The position numbers and the translations under genes are program-made. From Rhea pennata (Eukaryota > Chordata > Aves > Rheiformes > Rheidae), in the NCBI RefSeq assembly GCF_028389875.1, contig NC_084663.1:744001-808000 (forward strand): DNA of 64,000 nucleotides, in the 5' to 3' direction. The stretch's first letter is position 1; each line of letters opens with the position of its first letter. Below are positions 31,201 to 41,400 of the stretch, in pieces. The notes beneath the pieces were generated by a model. The model saw only the letters and a program-made list of their open reading frames with translations. It did no database searches and was not told the origin of the DNA.

Positions 31201-33846
31201 GCTCGGCAAGCGAGGAGCCAACTGCCCGGCCGGCGCTGAGCGGGGCTGAGCGGTGCTGAGCAGCGCTGAGCGGGGCTGAGCGGGGCTGAGCGGGGCTGGG
31301 GCAGCGGCTGCTCCGCGGTTCCTGCCCCAAAGCAGGTGGAAACGGAGCGCGGGGAGGGACCGGGCGCGGGAGGAGACGGGCCGCGGGACGGGGCATCGCT
31401 GTGGGGTCCCCGTGGGGCCGGGCGGCCCGCGGCCCATGGGGCTGTGTGCCCCCTGGGGCTGGGGGTCCCGTGGGGCTGGGTCCCTCTCACCAGGGGTCAC
31501 ATGGCCCGAGCCGGGGGGCAGAGAGGTGGTGATGCTCAGGGCCTGTGCCCCACGGCGCAGGGCGATGCTCGGGGCTGAGCCCCATGGTGTGGTGCAATGC
31601 TCAGGGGCCTGGGCCCCACGGTGTGGGGCAATGCTCAGGAGCTTGAGTCCCACAGTGCGGGGAAACGCTTGGGGGCCTCTGCCCCATGGCATGGGGGGAT
31701 GCTCAGGGCTGAGCCCCACGGTGCAGTGCAATGCTTGGGGCCGAGCCCCACAGCACGGGGCAAAGCTTGGGGCCAAGCCCCACAGCATGGGGTGATGCAC
31801 ATAGGTCCACAGTGTGGGGAGGCGAGCACGATGGCGGGTGCACTCAGGTGCCAGGGGCTGAGCCCTGGTGCTGGATGGGGGGGAGCTGGGCTGTGGGTCC
31901 CACCATGGGGCTGGCCCAGCTGTGGAGCAAGTGGTGCAGGTCTCACCATGGGGCACAGGCTGTGGGTCAGAGGGTGGCAGTATGGGTCCCGCGTGGGGCA
32001 GGGGGGTTGGGTCCTGCGTGGGGTGAGCAGTGTGGGTCCTGCCATGGGGCAGGGGGTTCAGGTCCTGCATGGGGTGGGCAGTGCAGGTCCCATGTGGGGC
32101 GAGGGATTAGGGTGCCGTGTAGGGTGGCAGTGTGGATCCTGCCGTGGGGCAGGGGGTTCAGGTCCCACATGAGGTGGGCAGTGTGGGTCCTGCCGTGGGG
32201 GGGGGAGGGTTAAGGTCCAGCATTGGGCAGGAGGGGTGGGTCCTACATGGGGCAGGGGGTGTGGGTCCTGCATGGGGTGAATAGTGTGGGTCTTGCCGTG
32301 GGGCGGGGGGGGGGTGGGTCCTGCGTGGGGTGGGTAATGTTGGTCCCCTGTGGGACGGGGGGGGGTTCAGGTGTTGTGTGGGTGTGGGGCGGCAGTGTGG
32401 GTCCCGCATGGGGCCAGTCCCGCATGGGGTGGGGGGTTCGGGTGCCATGTGGGGCGGGCAGTGTGGGTCCTGCCAAGGGGCAGGGGGTTCAGGTCCTGCA
32501 TGGGGTGGACAGTGCAGGTCCCATGTGGGGCGGGGGATTCAGGTGCCGTGTGGGGTGGGCAGTTTGGGTCCTGCATGGGGCAGGGGGTTCAGGTCCCACA
32601 TGAGGTGGGCGGTGTGGGTCCTGCCGTGGGGGGGGAGGGTTAAGGTCCAGCATTGGGCAGGGGGGTTGGGTCCTACATGGGGTGAACAGTGTGGGTCCTG
32701 CATGGGGCAGGGGGTTCAGGTCCCGTGTGGGGTGGGCAGTGTGGGTCCTGCATGGGGTGGGGGGTTCAGGTGCCATGTGGGGCGGCAGTGTGGGTCCCAT
32801 GTGGGGCGGGGGGTTCGGGTGCCGTGTGGGTGTGGGGCATCAGGGTGGGTCCCGCGTGGGGCCGGTCCCACGTGGGGTGGGAGTTCGGGTGCCATATGGG
32901 TGTGGGGTGGCAGTGTGGATCCCACATGGGGCGGGGGGTTCGGGTGCCGTGTGGGGCAGGCAGTGTGGATCCCGCATGGGGCAGGGGGTTCAGGTCCCGT
33001 GTGGGGTGGCAGTGTGGGTCCCGCATGGGGCGGGGGATTCGGGTGCCGTGTGGGGCGGGCAGTGTGGGTCCCGTGTGGGGCGGGGGGTTCAGGTCCCGCG
33101 TGGGGCGGGCAGTGTGGGTCCCGCGTGGGGCGGGGGGGTTCGGGTGCCATGTGGGGTGGTCCCGTGTGGGGCGGGGGGTTCAGATCCCGCGTGGGGCGGC
33201 AGTGTGGGTCCCGTGTGGGGCAGGGAGTCGTGTCCCGCATGGGGCGGGGGGTCAGGTCCCGTGTGGGGCGGCAGTGTGGGTCCCGCGTGGGGCGAGGGGG
33301 TTCGGGTGCCATGTGGGGTGGTCCCGAGTGGGGCGGGGGGTTCAGGTCCCGCGTGGGGCGGCAGTGTGGGTCCCGTGTGGGGCGGGGGGTTCAGGTCCCG
33401 CGTGGGGCGGCAGTGTGGGTCCCGTGTGGGGCAGGGAGTCGTGTCCCGCATGGGGGGGGGGGATCAGGTCCCGCGTGGGGCAGCAGTGTGGGTCCCGTGT
33501 GGGGCAGGGAGTCGTGTCCCGCGTGGGGCGGGGGTTTGGGTGCCGCGTGGGGCGGCAGTGTGGGTCCCGTGTGGGGCAGGGGGTCGGGTCCTGCGTGGGG
33601 CGGGGGTTCGGGTGCCGCGTGGGGCGGGGGTTCGGGTGCCGCGTGGGGCGGCAGTGTGGGTCCCGTGTGGGGCAGGGAGTCGTGTCCCGCGTGGGGTGGG
33701 GGTTCGGGTGCCGCGTGGGGCGGCAGTGTGGGTCCCGTGTGGGGCAGGGGGTCGTGTCCCGCGTGGGGCGGCAGTGTGGGTCCCGTGTGGGGCAGGGGGT
33801 CGGGTCCCGCGTGGGGCGCCCTACTCACCGTGCGGCGGCTGCTCAT
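28208..33846 (-). CDS. MIOX: MIOX, myo-inositol oxygenase
   Basis: Ten coding exons in transcript order: 33829-33846, 31049-31114, 30202-30282, 29930-30092, 29789-29856, 29566-29675, 29416-29483, 28830-28879, 28523-28635, 28208-28316. They sum to 846 nt, 281 aa (human 285). MIOX uses a mixed-valence di-iron centre to cleave myo-inositol to D-glucuronate, the first step of inositol breakdown, chiefly in kidney. Iron ligands fall where expected, four positions earlier than human: His94 ([11 protein letters not shown]), His119-Asp120 (LLHDLGK), His190 (MSWGHD), His216 (RFHSFYPWH) and Asp249 (NKFDLY). HTHQTVDFV and [10 protein letters not shown] are also conserved. Exons 3-10 are certain. Exon 2 (ending GYRNYT) is well supported. 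Exon 1 (MSSRRT) is chosen because exon 2 has no in-frame ATG, the phase joins, and GCCGCCATGA is a strong start context; it is less sure. Confidence 0.9.
30310..31010. repeat. 31-bp minisatellite in MIOX intron 2
   Basis: About 20 units of GTGCAGCCGGACCCCCAGGT plus GTCCCAGCCCC, alternating with a variant containing AAGTGTGCACAGCCC. A two-type alternation is visible in the left half. Open frames on both strands reflect the repeat and not a protein. Confidence 0.9.
31220..31310. repeat. Short GCTGAGCGGG tandem repeat, MIOX intron 1
   Basis: About eight units of roughly 10 bp, GCTGAGCGGG with GCTGAGCAGC or GCTGAGCGGT variants, near the exon 2 side of intron 1. Confidence 0.7.
31550..31800. repeat. 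34-38-bp minisatellite, MIOX intron 1
   Basis: Units built on GCAATGCTCAGGGGC and GAGCCCCACGGTGTGGG, with one measured spacing of 34 bp. It is moderately diverged and gives way to a different array at about 31930. Confidence 0.75.
31930..33820. repeat. 1.9-kb minisatellite (about 24-bp unit, 48-bp higher order), MIOX intron 1
   Basis: Units alternate between GTGTGGGTCCCGTGTGGGGC and GGTTCAGGTCCCGCGTGGGG or GTTCGGGTGCCGCGTGGGGC. Copies grow more uniform toward the right end (33 kb onward), next to MIOX exon 1. Very long open frames on both strands are products of this array. It makes up most of MIOX intron 1. Confidence 0.92.
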
Positions 33847-33955
33847 GGCGGCGCGGGGGGCGCCGGGACCCCCGGCTTTATGCGGCCGCGGTTGCGCAAG
33901 GGCCGAGCCCGGGGGCCGCTCCGCCGCGCGGCGGCCGCGGTTAATGTTTGAGCGG
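33847..33955 (-). promoter_or_regulatory. MIOX: Candidate MIOX promoter: TATA-like element and HNF1-like half-site
   Basis: On the minus strand CATAAAG lies at 33876-33882, about 30 bases before the proposed ATG, which would make the 5' UTR unusually short. GGTTAATGTTT (plus, near 33937-33947) resembles an HNF1 half-site next to a forkhead core, which would suit a kidney and liver gene. Both are motif matches only. Confidence 0.4.
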
Positions 33956-33959
33956 CGCC

Positions 33960-34430
33960 GCCCGCCGCTGGAGCACGCGCCGCTCCGGCACCCGCTCCGG
34001 CACCCGCTCCGGCACCCGCTCCGGCACCCGCTCCGGCACCAGCAACTGCACCTGCTCCGGCGCCCCCTCCGGCACCCGCTCCAGCTCCAGCACCAGCACC
34101 AGCTCCGGCACCCGCTCCAGCTCCAGCACCTGCTCTGGCACCCGCTCTGGCACCAGCACCGGCTCCGGCACCAGCAACTGCAATGGCACCCGCTCCGGCA
34201 CCCGCTCCGGCACCAGCAACTGCAACGGCACCAGCACCCGCTCCGGCACCCGCTCTGGCGCCGGCACCCGCTCCAGCACCAGCAACTGCAACGGCACCGG
34301 CACCCACTCCGGCACCCGCTCCAGCACCTGCGCCTGCGCTGGCACCTGCATCGGTGCTGCCGCCGGCACCACCAGCCCCTCCAGCAGCTGCAGCGTCGCC
34401 CGCAGCCGTGGCCGGCACCGATGGCCGTGG
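33960..34430. repeat. 12-bp tandem repeat (CCGGCACCCGCT) and variants
   Basis: About 470 bp of CCGGCACCCGCT units mixed with CAGCAACTGCAACGGCACC and CCAGCTCCAGCACC blocks, starting about 110 bp upstream of the MIOX start. Open frames include Ala/Gly and Cys/Arg repeats on minus and Ala-Pro on plus; I treat these as non-coding. Confidence 0.85.
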
Positions 34431-34434
34431 CCAG

Positions 34435-34800
34435 CGCTGGTAGCCCGTTGCCAGCCCTGCTGGCCGTGGCCGCCCCGGGGCAGCCCGGGGCCGGTGCCGC
34501 GTGCAGGGCTCCGGAGCTCCCGCCGCCGGCCGGTGCCCGGCGTTCGGCCCCACCGCAGCGAGCAGCAGCCGGTGCAGGGACAGGTGCCGGGGCCGGAGCC
34601 GCGGCGGGGCGCGAGCCGCGCTGCCGGCCGTGCCGTGCCCCGAGCTCCGAGCCACGGCACGCCGCGCTCTGCAGGCCTGAGGCCGCAGGGACGGGCAGCG
34701 CAGGGCTGCAGGCCGGCGCACTCCCCCGTGCCTGCACCGAGCCGGAGGCCCGGCCGGGCGCCAAGGCCGCTGCCTCCCGTGCCGGCGTTCCCGTGCCCGC
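34435..34800. other. GC-rich spacer between MIOX and ADM2
   Basis: Non-repetitive GC-rich sequence with no recognised exon or motif. Confidence 0.5.
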
Positions 34801-34809
34801 GGCGCCCGG

Positions 34810-35040
34810 ACCAGCCCGGGCTGAGCAAAGCCGAGCCAAACTGAGCTGGGCCAGGCCGAGCCAGACTGAGCTGAGCCAAACTTAACCAGCCCAGGTTGAG
34901 CTGAGCCAAGCCAGGCCGAGACGAGCCAAGCCAGGCTGGGCTGAACCAAGTCGAGCCAAGCTGGGCTGAGCCAGGCTGAACTGAACCAAGCCAGGCCAGG
35001 CTGGGCTGAGCCAGGCTGAGCTGAGCCGAGCCAGGCTCCG
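34810..35040. repeat. About 10-bp tandem repeat (GCTGAGCCAA type)
   Basis: Degenerate units of GAGCCAAGCC, AGGCTGGGCT and GAGCTGAGCC run through this 230-bp stretch of the MIOX-ADM2 spacer. Confidence 0.75.
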
Positions 35041-35230
35041 GCCGCCCGGGCTCCCCGCCGCAAGCAGCAAATCAGAGAGACGAACCGGCCCCGAGCTCGT
35101 CCCGGGCGCGACGCAGCCCCGGGAAGCCGAACGCCCCCGCGCCACGCCACCGCCCGCGCGGAGAAACCGCTACGCAGCTTTCCAGGGAAACAGGGACCCC
35201 CGACACCCAACGCAGCATCTCCACTCGCAC

Positions 35231-35236
35231 TTTATT
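35231..35236 (-). other. ADM2: ADM2 poly(A) signal (AATAAA on minus strand)
   Basis: TTTATT on plus is the first hexamer downstream of the ADM2 stop and would give a 3' UTR of about 1.1 kb (36336 down to about 35215). Confidence 0.6.
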
Positions 35237-36336
35237 CTGCGCAGAATCCGAACCTTTAACTTAAACTCGGAGGGAAAGGGCTGGTGTTGGTGCGGCGCTG
35301 CCCCGGCGCGGGGCAGGGCGGCCGCCTGCACCGCTGCCGGGACTGCGCTGCTCGGCCCCGCGCGAGCGGCGCCCCGGGCCGGGTGCCGGCACCGCGGAGC
35401 CTCCGCGCCGGGGCCCCCGGCCAGGCCGCACCCGAGCTGGGGGGAGAAGGGGCCCCGGGGAGGGAGCAGCCGCTCCGGGAGGGACCCGGGTGCCTGCAAG
35501 GCTGGAGCGCGGGCTGAGGGCGCTCCGGGCGGGACGGGGCTGCTCCGGGCAGGGTGGTGGGTGCCCGCCGGCGGTGCCCCCAGGAGAGGAGGGGGGTGCC
35601 CGCGGCAGAGCTGTGGCTGGTCCCCACTGCGTGGCTCCAGCTGCAGCGAGCAGCACTCGGCTGCCGGCGCTTTGCCACGGAGAACAGCAGCAGCGGCCCG
35701 GGGGCTCGCCCAGCCTGCCTGCGCTGGGGCCGGGAGCGGGGGTGGGAGCCGGCTTCGGTGCCACCCCCATGCTCAGTGCTGGCTCTCGGTCCCCTGGCAC
35801 CCACCGAGCCCCGGGGGCCACGGCGTGGGGGGGGCAGGGAAGGAGCAGGGCTGCCCCCAGTGCTGCACTGGGGCACACAGCAGTGGGCACCGCGGGGTGC
35901 CGGGGGTCTGGAGGGGCTCAGGAAGGGGGCAAGGTGACCGGGAGCAGTGCACGGTGCTCCAGTCCTGCCTGGCACACGGGTGCTGCAGCCATGCCCAGCT
36001 TGCAGGGTGCTGCACTCGTGCCTGGTTCACGGGGTGGTGCGGCACCCGCGCCCAGCTCCCGGTGCTGCATCCCCGCCCGGCTCCCGGTGCCGCCGCCAGG
36101 GCCGGTGCTGCGGGCGGCGGCAGAGCGGTGCCGGGACACCTTGGAGCGGCGGCGGGCGAGGAAGCTGCCGAGTCAGAGCCGAGGGGGGCCGCGGGCCCGG
36201 CGCTGCCGCCGGCAGCCGGCGCCCCTTGGACCCGGGGCCGAGCGGGGCAGGCCGGGCTGCCGCCACGGGCCGCTGGCTGCCGCTGGCCCGTGCCCCAGTT
36301 GCGGCGGGAGTGGGGCTCGCCGGGGCGGGCGGGGGC

Positions 36337-37368
36337 TCAGCCGTAGCTGTGGGGGCTGTTGGGGTTCATGGGGGACGAGTCCTGGCGGCCGGCGCGGCCC
36401 ACGAGCTGCCACAGGCGGTGGCCGAGGTTCTGCACCTGGCAGGTGCCCAGCGCGCAGCCCACGCGCAGCAGCTGCCCCTGCTGCAGGCGGCCGCGCAGGT
36501 GCCGCCGCCGCCGCGGGGGCTGCGCGCCCGGCCGGGGGGCGAGCCGCGGGCTGTGCCGGGGGGCGAGCCGGGGGATAATCCGTGGGACGAGCCGTGGAAC
36601 GTGCCACGGGACGAGCCGTGGGTCAAGCCGTGGACCGAGCCGTGGACCGTGCCGTGGGACGAGCCGTGGGACGAGCCGTGGCCGGTGCTGCGGTGGGAGC
36701 CGCGGGGCGAGCTGCGGGCGCCGCGGGCCGCCGGCGGGCCGGGGCGCCGCACGGGCCCCCAGGAGCAGGGCGGCCGGCGGGCGCTGGTGGGGCGCTGCCG
36801 GGGGGCTGCGGTCCGGGGGCTCCCTGCAAGAGAGCAGCGGGGGCTCAGAGCGCGTCCCGAAGGGCGGCAGGAGGCAGCGGGCGGCGCGGGGCTGCCGCAG
36901 GGGCAGCGGCAGGAGCAGCGGCGGCGGCAGCGGCTGGCCAGGGAGAGCTGCTACCTGCAGCTGCACACGTACTGCGGCTGCCGCCGCGGGCGGGCGAGCC
37001 GGAGGGGCCGGCGGGCGGCGCCGGGCAGCCCCGACGCGAGCGCCCGTGCCGCAGCCCCGCGGCGCGCAGGGCCCGCTCCGCGCGCGCACGGCGCACGGAG
37101 GAACCAGCGCTCTGTGCCCCCCGCGCGCATGTCCCGGCACGCGCGCATGACGCACGTCCTCACCCCCACGCACAGGTGCGCACACGTCCCAGCCGGCACG
37201 TACGCACACGCACCCCCACGCACAAGTGCACACGTGGCCCGCTGTGCATGCATGTAGGCACGCGCTCCGCCACCCCCACGCACACGCGGTGCGCACACAC
37301 AGACACACACACACACACAGGCACTCTGTCATCCCCACACATGCAGTGCACAGATGTCCCGGTGTGCA

Positions 37369-37403
<35 letters not shown>

Positions 37404-39528
37404 CGCTCCATCACCCCTCCGCACACGCAGTGCACACACGTCCTGGCATGCACAAATGCACACACATGCACTAGGCAGCCCCTGACATGCACAAGCACCC
37501 GACATACACGTCTCCCTGTGCATGCATGTACACATGCATTCTGCCACTCCTGTGCACACATCCCAGTGTGCACAGGCGCACACACACACACTGTGCAACC
37601 CCTGACATGCACAAGCACACACGTGTCCCGTTGTGCATGCATGTGCACATGCACTCTATCCCCCCCACACAGTGCACACACATCCCAGCACACACACACA
37701 CGCACGCTACATCAGCCCTGCGCACATGCAGTGTGCGCACATCCCAGTGTGCACACATGCTCTGTCACGCTCACATGCTCGGGTCACAGTGTGCACACGC
37801 AGCCATGCACTGCCCCGTTGCTTGCTGCAGCCACCCGCCGGCCTCTCCCTCCCGCCCGGGGACGAAGGCTCCCAGCCGGAGCCGGGCCGGCGCAGGAAGC
37901 CGGATGGGCGCCGGACGGCTCATCCCAGCCAGGGTCGAGGCCGGACACGGCTTGGCCCTGAGCCCCAGGAACAGGAATGGAGGCCAAATTCCTCCGGCCC
38001 TGCCGGCGCAGGACGCCTCCGCGGGGCAAGGTCTCTGCACTCGCCGGCCCCTTCCCGGGACTTGTTTACCGGAGGCAGCTGGTGCCCGGAAGCACCGGGA
38101 GCCAGAGGCTTCCCGGCCCAGGGGCCGCCGCGCCGGGACTTTCCCAGCGAGCGCTTTTGCCGGCAGCTCCCGTGCAGCCCGCACCTGCCAGCACCGCGGC
38201 TGCCTCCCGCCACCGCTGCCAGATTCCCACGGACCCTCCCGGCTGCGGCAGTCCCGTCCTCCGGCCTGGCCTGGCGTCTTCTTCACCCATCCGGCCCACG
38301 CGACACTCACGGCACTCGGGCACCCAGCTGAGCTCTCGGCTGCAATGCTGGTGCCACAGCTGTGCCGAGCTCCTGGCCCCGTGGCCCAAGCTCCCGGCCG
38401 TGATACTGGCACTCGTGCCTATGGCCCCAGGCGGCCCCCAGCCCGTCCCAGGCCCCATCCCGCCCTGGCACACACACGGACACTCGGTCCAGGCCTTGGA
38501 CACGCACACACGCCCTGTCCCATCAGTGCACACGTGCAGATCCGCTCCAGTGCCTGCACACCCTCACTGCTGCATGCACACCCCTTCCAGTGCTTGCACG
38601 CACGTGCACACACGCTCTGGCCAGCCCTTGCGCTGCAACGCGCAGCGCACACAGGTACGGCGCCGGTTCTCGCGCTCTCCGGAAGCTGCTCACTAAACCC
38701 GCTGTCCCTGGCACTTTCCGTCTCAGGCTGCAGGCTGCCGGATGCAGTAATTAGTTCGTTAGCCCTCGCCACAGCCTGGCCCTCAGCCACGCGCCAGTAG
38801 CCTGTTTCCCGCCGGGGCCGGCTGCAGCGCGGGAGCCCCGGCAGCGCAGCTCCTCCCGCCTCGCTCGCGCGCCGACTTCCCTCCGGTGAGACCGGAGAGG
38901 CGGCCGACCCCGCGGCGCTCAGGGACACGCCACCAGCGGAACATGGGGCTGCGGTGGGACACGGCGCCTCAAGGTGATCTCCGACCCGGCTGCATGGAGG
39001 CCGGGCACGGCCCCAGCGTGGGGAGTGACTCGCAGGGCGAGCGGCCAAGGCCGGAGGGACAGACGGACACCAACAGGCACGCAGACGCGGCCCCTTTGGG
39101 AGCGAGGCCAGGCGTGGAGCCACGCTCTGCTGGGCCGGGGCTGCAGGGCCCTGCCGGAGCCACTTGCACCCGGCCCCACTGGAGAAGGGCAGCGGGGCTC
39201 TGCCCCACGCAGGAGACTGGAGGGGTCCCGCACAGAGGGCGCGGGGCCGGGTCCTCCCGGGACGCAGCGTGCTGCCGGGCTGGGGCACGGAGCTGTGTCC
39301 CACGCCCGGGGGGTGCCGGGCGCTGCCCACGCGGGGGGCTCAGGTCGCTCCCCACGGGGGGGTGCCGGGCGCTGCCCCGCCGGGGCGGACGTGCCGCGCT
39401 GCAGGCAGGGTGCGGGCTCACCTGCGCTTGGGCGAGCGCCCCGCGGGCAGGGGCTGGCAGCCGGGCAGCTCCAGCAGACACAGCACCAAGCTGATGCAAC
39501 CAAGTGCAAGCGGCGCTGGGGCTCTCAT
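36337..39528 (-). CDS. ADM2: ADM2, adrenomedullin-2/intermedin precursor
   Basis: Two coding exons: 39422-39528 and 36337-36823, giving a 197-aa precursor (human 148). Exon 1 is a signal peptide, MRAPAPLALGCISLVLCLLE, close to the human LGCISLLCLQLPG; it joins in phase to REPPDRSP, the human REPPARSP. The hormone is at the C terminus: QLLRVGCALGTCQVQNLGHR, with the Cys159-Cys164 ring, then LWQLVGRAGRQDS, ending SPHSYG, where the final Gly gives C-terminal amidation at Tyr196. RRRR and RGR just before it are proprotein-convertase sites. It acts through CLR-RAMP receptors on vessels, kidney and pituitary. The pro-region holds about 13 Pro-Arg-X-X tetrapeptides encoded by a 12-bp repeat, which explains much of the extra length. 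MIOX next door and SBF1 upstream match the human ADM2 locus. Confidence 0.93.
36540..36705 (-). repeat. ADM2: In-frame 12-bp coding repeat in the ADM2 propeptide
   Basis: On plus, units such as GACGAGCCGTGG and ACCGTGCCGTGG repeat every 12 bp. On minus they encode PRLV, PRHG, PRLG, PRLD, PRII, PRLA and PRHS blocks between the exon start and the RRRR cleavage site. The frame is kept across all units. Confidence 0.88.
37125..37800. repeat. CA-rich complex repeat in the ADM2 intron
   Basis: Includes a (CA)n tract at about 37370-37400 and many degenerate units of the form GCACACACGTCCCAGTGTGC and GCATGCATGTGCACATGCAC. Similar CACACA-rich fragments reappear at 38460-38660. Cys- and His-rich open frames across it are repeat products. 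Confidence 0.88.
37800..39421 (-). other. Right part of the ADM2 intron
   Basis: GC-rich intron sequence up to the ADM2 exon 1 donor (GTGAGC on minus, just below 39422). Apart from the CA-rich pieces at 38460-38660 I recognise no gene. Confidence 0.5.
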
Positions 39529-39552
39529 GACGGCACCGGGGCCGGGGCCGGG

Positions 39553-40521
39553 GCTGCAGGAGAGGAGAAAGGCTCAGGGCTCGGCTCGGCTCGGCTCGGC
39601 TCGGCTCGGCGGGGAGGGCGCTGCACCGAGCGGCTCCCCGGGACCCTTCGCCGGAGCCGACCCGCTCCGCCTGCCCCTCCCGGCTGCTCCCGACCCTCTC
39701 TGGCTGCCTCCACCTCCCCCCCCCGAGCTGCCTCCGCCCCCCTCCCCGGCTGCCCGGTGTCCCACCCCCCGTGCTTCCCCCTCCTGGCTGCCCCTGGCCC
39801 CCCTGGCCGCCCCCGTCTGCCCCCGCCCCCCCCCCTCCACATGCTTCCCTCTCCTGGCTGCCCCTGCACCCCCCTGTGCTGCTCCCGTCCCCCTCGGGCT
39901 GCCCCGGCCCGGCCCGGCCCGGCCCGGCCCGGCGCCGCTCCTGCCCCCGCTGCCCCGGGCGCTCCCCGCCGCCCCAGCGCTCTTCCGCGCCGACGAGCTG
40001 CCCCGCTCGCGGCTCCCTGCTCCGCCCGCGCCGCCCGCCTGCGCCGGCGCTCCCGGGAGTCCCGGGTCCGCACCGCTCCGGCCCGGCTGCCCCGAGTGTC
40101 CCGCGCCCAGGTGTCCCCAGTGTCCCGAGCGTCCCGGCCCCTCACCGCTCCGGCCCGGCCCAGGCGTCCCAGTCCCGCGTGTCCCGACCCCGCACCGCCC
40201 CAGGTGTCTCGGCTGCCCCGACCCCGGCTCTCCCAAGGGTCCCGGCCCCGGGTGTCCCGGCTGCCCCGGCCCCGCACCGCCCCGGGTGTCCCGGCCCCGA
40301 GTGTCCCGGCCCCGCCCCGCCCAGGGTGATCCAGGTGTCCCGGCCCCGGGTGTCCCAGCCCGGAGTGTCCCGGCCCCGCACAGTCCCGGGTGTCTCGGCT
40401 GCCCCGGCCCCGGGTGTCCCGGCTGCCCCGGCCCCGCACCGCCCCGGGTGTCTCGGCCCCGAGTGTCCCAGCCCCGCACCGCCCCGCGTGTCCCGGGTGT
40501 CCCGACACTCCCGGGCTGTAC
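39553..40521 (-). other. ADM2: ADM2 5' UTR intron containing GC-rich repeats
   Basis: The minus strand has an acceptor (CTCCTGCAG) at 39554-39555, 25 bases upstream of the ADM2 ATG, and a CCAG/GTACAG donor at 40521-40522. Between them lie a (CCCGG)n tract near 39905-39932 and, at about 40080-40510, about 30-bp units built on GGGTGTCCCGGCCCCGCACC. The intron is inferred from splice signals and from the TATA box upstream. Confidence 0.6.
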
Positions 40522-40795
40522 CTGGGCCGGGCCGGGCCGAGGCGCCGCTCGCCGCCTCTCGGGGCCGCCGCGCTCGGGCTGCGGCTCGGGCTCGGGCGCG
40601 GGCTCCGGCTCGGTGCCCGCGCGGCTCGGCGCTGCCGGGGGCTCCGGGAGCTGCGGCCGCTCCGCTCCGCTCGGGCTCGGTACCGGCTGCGGCGGCGCTC
40701 GGCTCCTCCGGAGCTGAGGCTGGAGCCAGGCTGGACCGGGCCGGGTGCTCGCTCGAAGCTGCCGCTCCCCGCCCCGGCCCAGGTTAAATATCGCT
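40522..40795 (-). promoter_or_regulatory. ADM2: ADM2 TATA promoter and non-coding first exon
   Basis: On minus, TATTTAA (plus TTAAATA at 40784-40790) is a clear TATA box in GC-rich surroundings. Transcription would start near 40757, giving a non-coding exon of about 235 bases ending at the donor next to 40522. A TATA box fits an inducible hormone gene such as ADM2. Confidence 0.55.
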
Positions 40796-40924
40796 GGGCT
40801 CGGCGCGGCGCGGCGCGGCCCGGCGAGGAGGAGCCGAGCGGCCGCGGGAGGAGCCACGGGCGCGGGGCAGCCCGGCCCCGCTCCCCGGGTGCCCCGGCAC
40901 CTCCGCGCCCGCAGCCCCCCGCGC

Positions 40925-41400
40925 CCCTGCATCCGCAGCCCCCGGGTGCCCCAGATCCCTGCATCCGCAGTTCCCAGATTCCCCGGATCCCCGGTCCCCA
41001 GATCCCCTGATACTCCTGGATCTGCAGCCCCCGGATGCCCTGGCTCCCTGGACCCGCAGCTCCCAGATCCCCTGGATCCCCAGTCCCCGGGTCCCCCTGC
41101 ACCTCTGGGTCCACAGCCCCCAGATCCCCCTGCACTTCTGCTTCTGCAGTCCCTGGATCCCGCAGATCCCCATAGATCCCCAGCCCCCAGATCCCTCTGT
41201 ATTCCTGAATCTGCAGCCTCTGGATCCCCCACACCTCCAGATCAGCAGCCCCCAGATCCCCAGTCTCTGGATCCTGTGGATCCCCTGGACTCCCAGTCCC
41301 TGGATCCTCTGGCACCCCTGAATCCCCAGCTCCTGGATCCCCAGTCCTCAAGTTGCCCAGCACTCCCAGATCCCCAGCTCCTGGACCCCGCCCCAGCCCT
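40925..41400. repeat. About 30-bp degenerate minisatellite rich in CTGGATCCCC
   Basis: Repeated CCCCAGATCCCC, CTGGATCCCCAGTCC and CTCCTGGATC phrases at irregular 20-40-bp intervals, upstream of ADM2 in the ADM2-SBF1 spacer. Confidence 0.75.

Noticed and set aside
32330-34885. An 851-codon open frame on plus across the MIOX promoter
   Set aside because: It is a translation of the 24-bp minisatellite and the 12-bp repeat and covers MIOX exon 1 on the other strand; no domain is visible.
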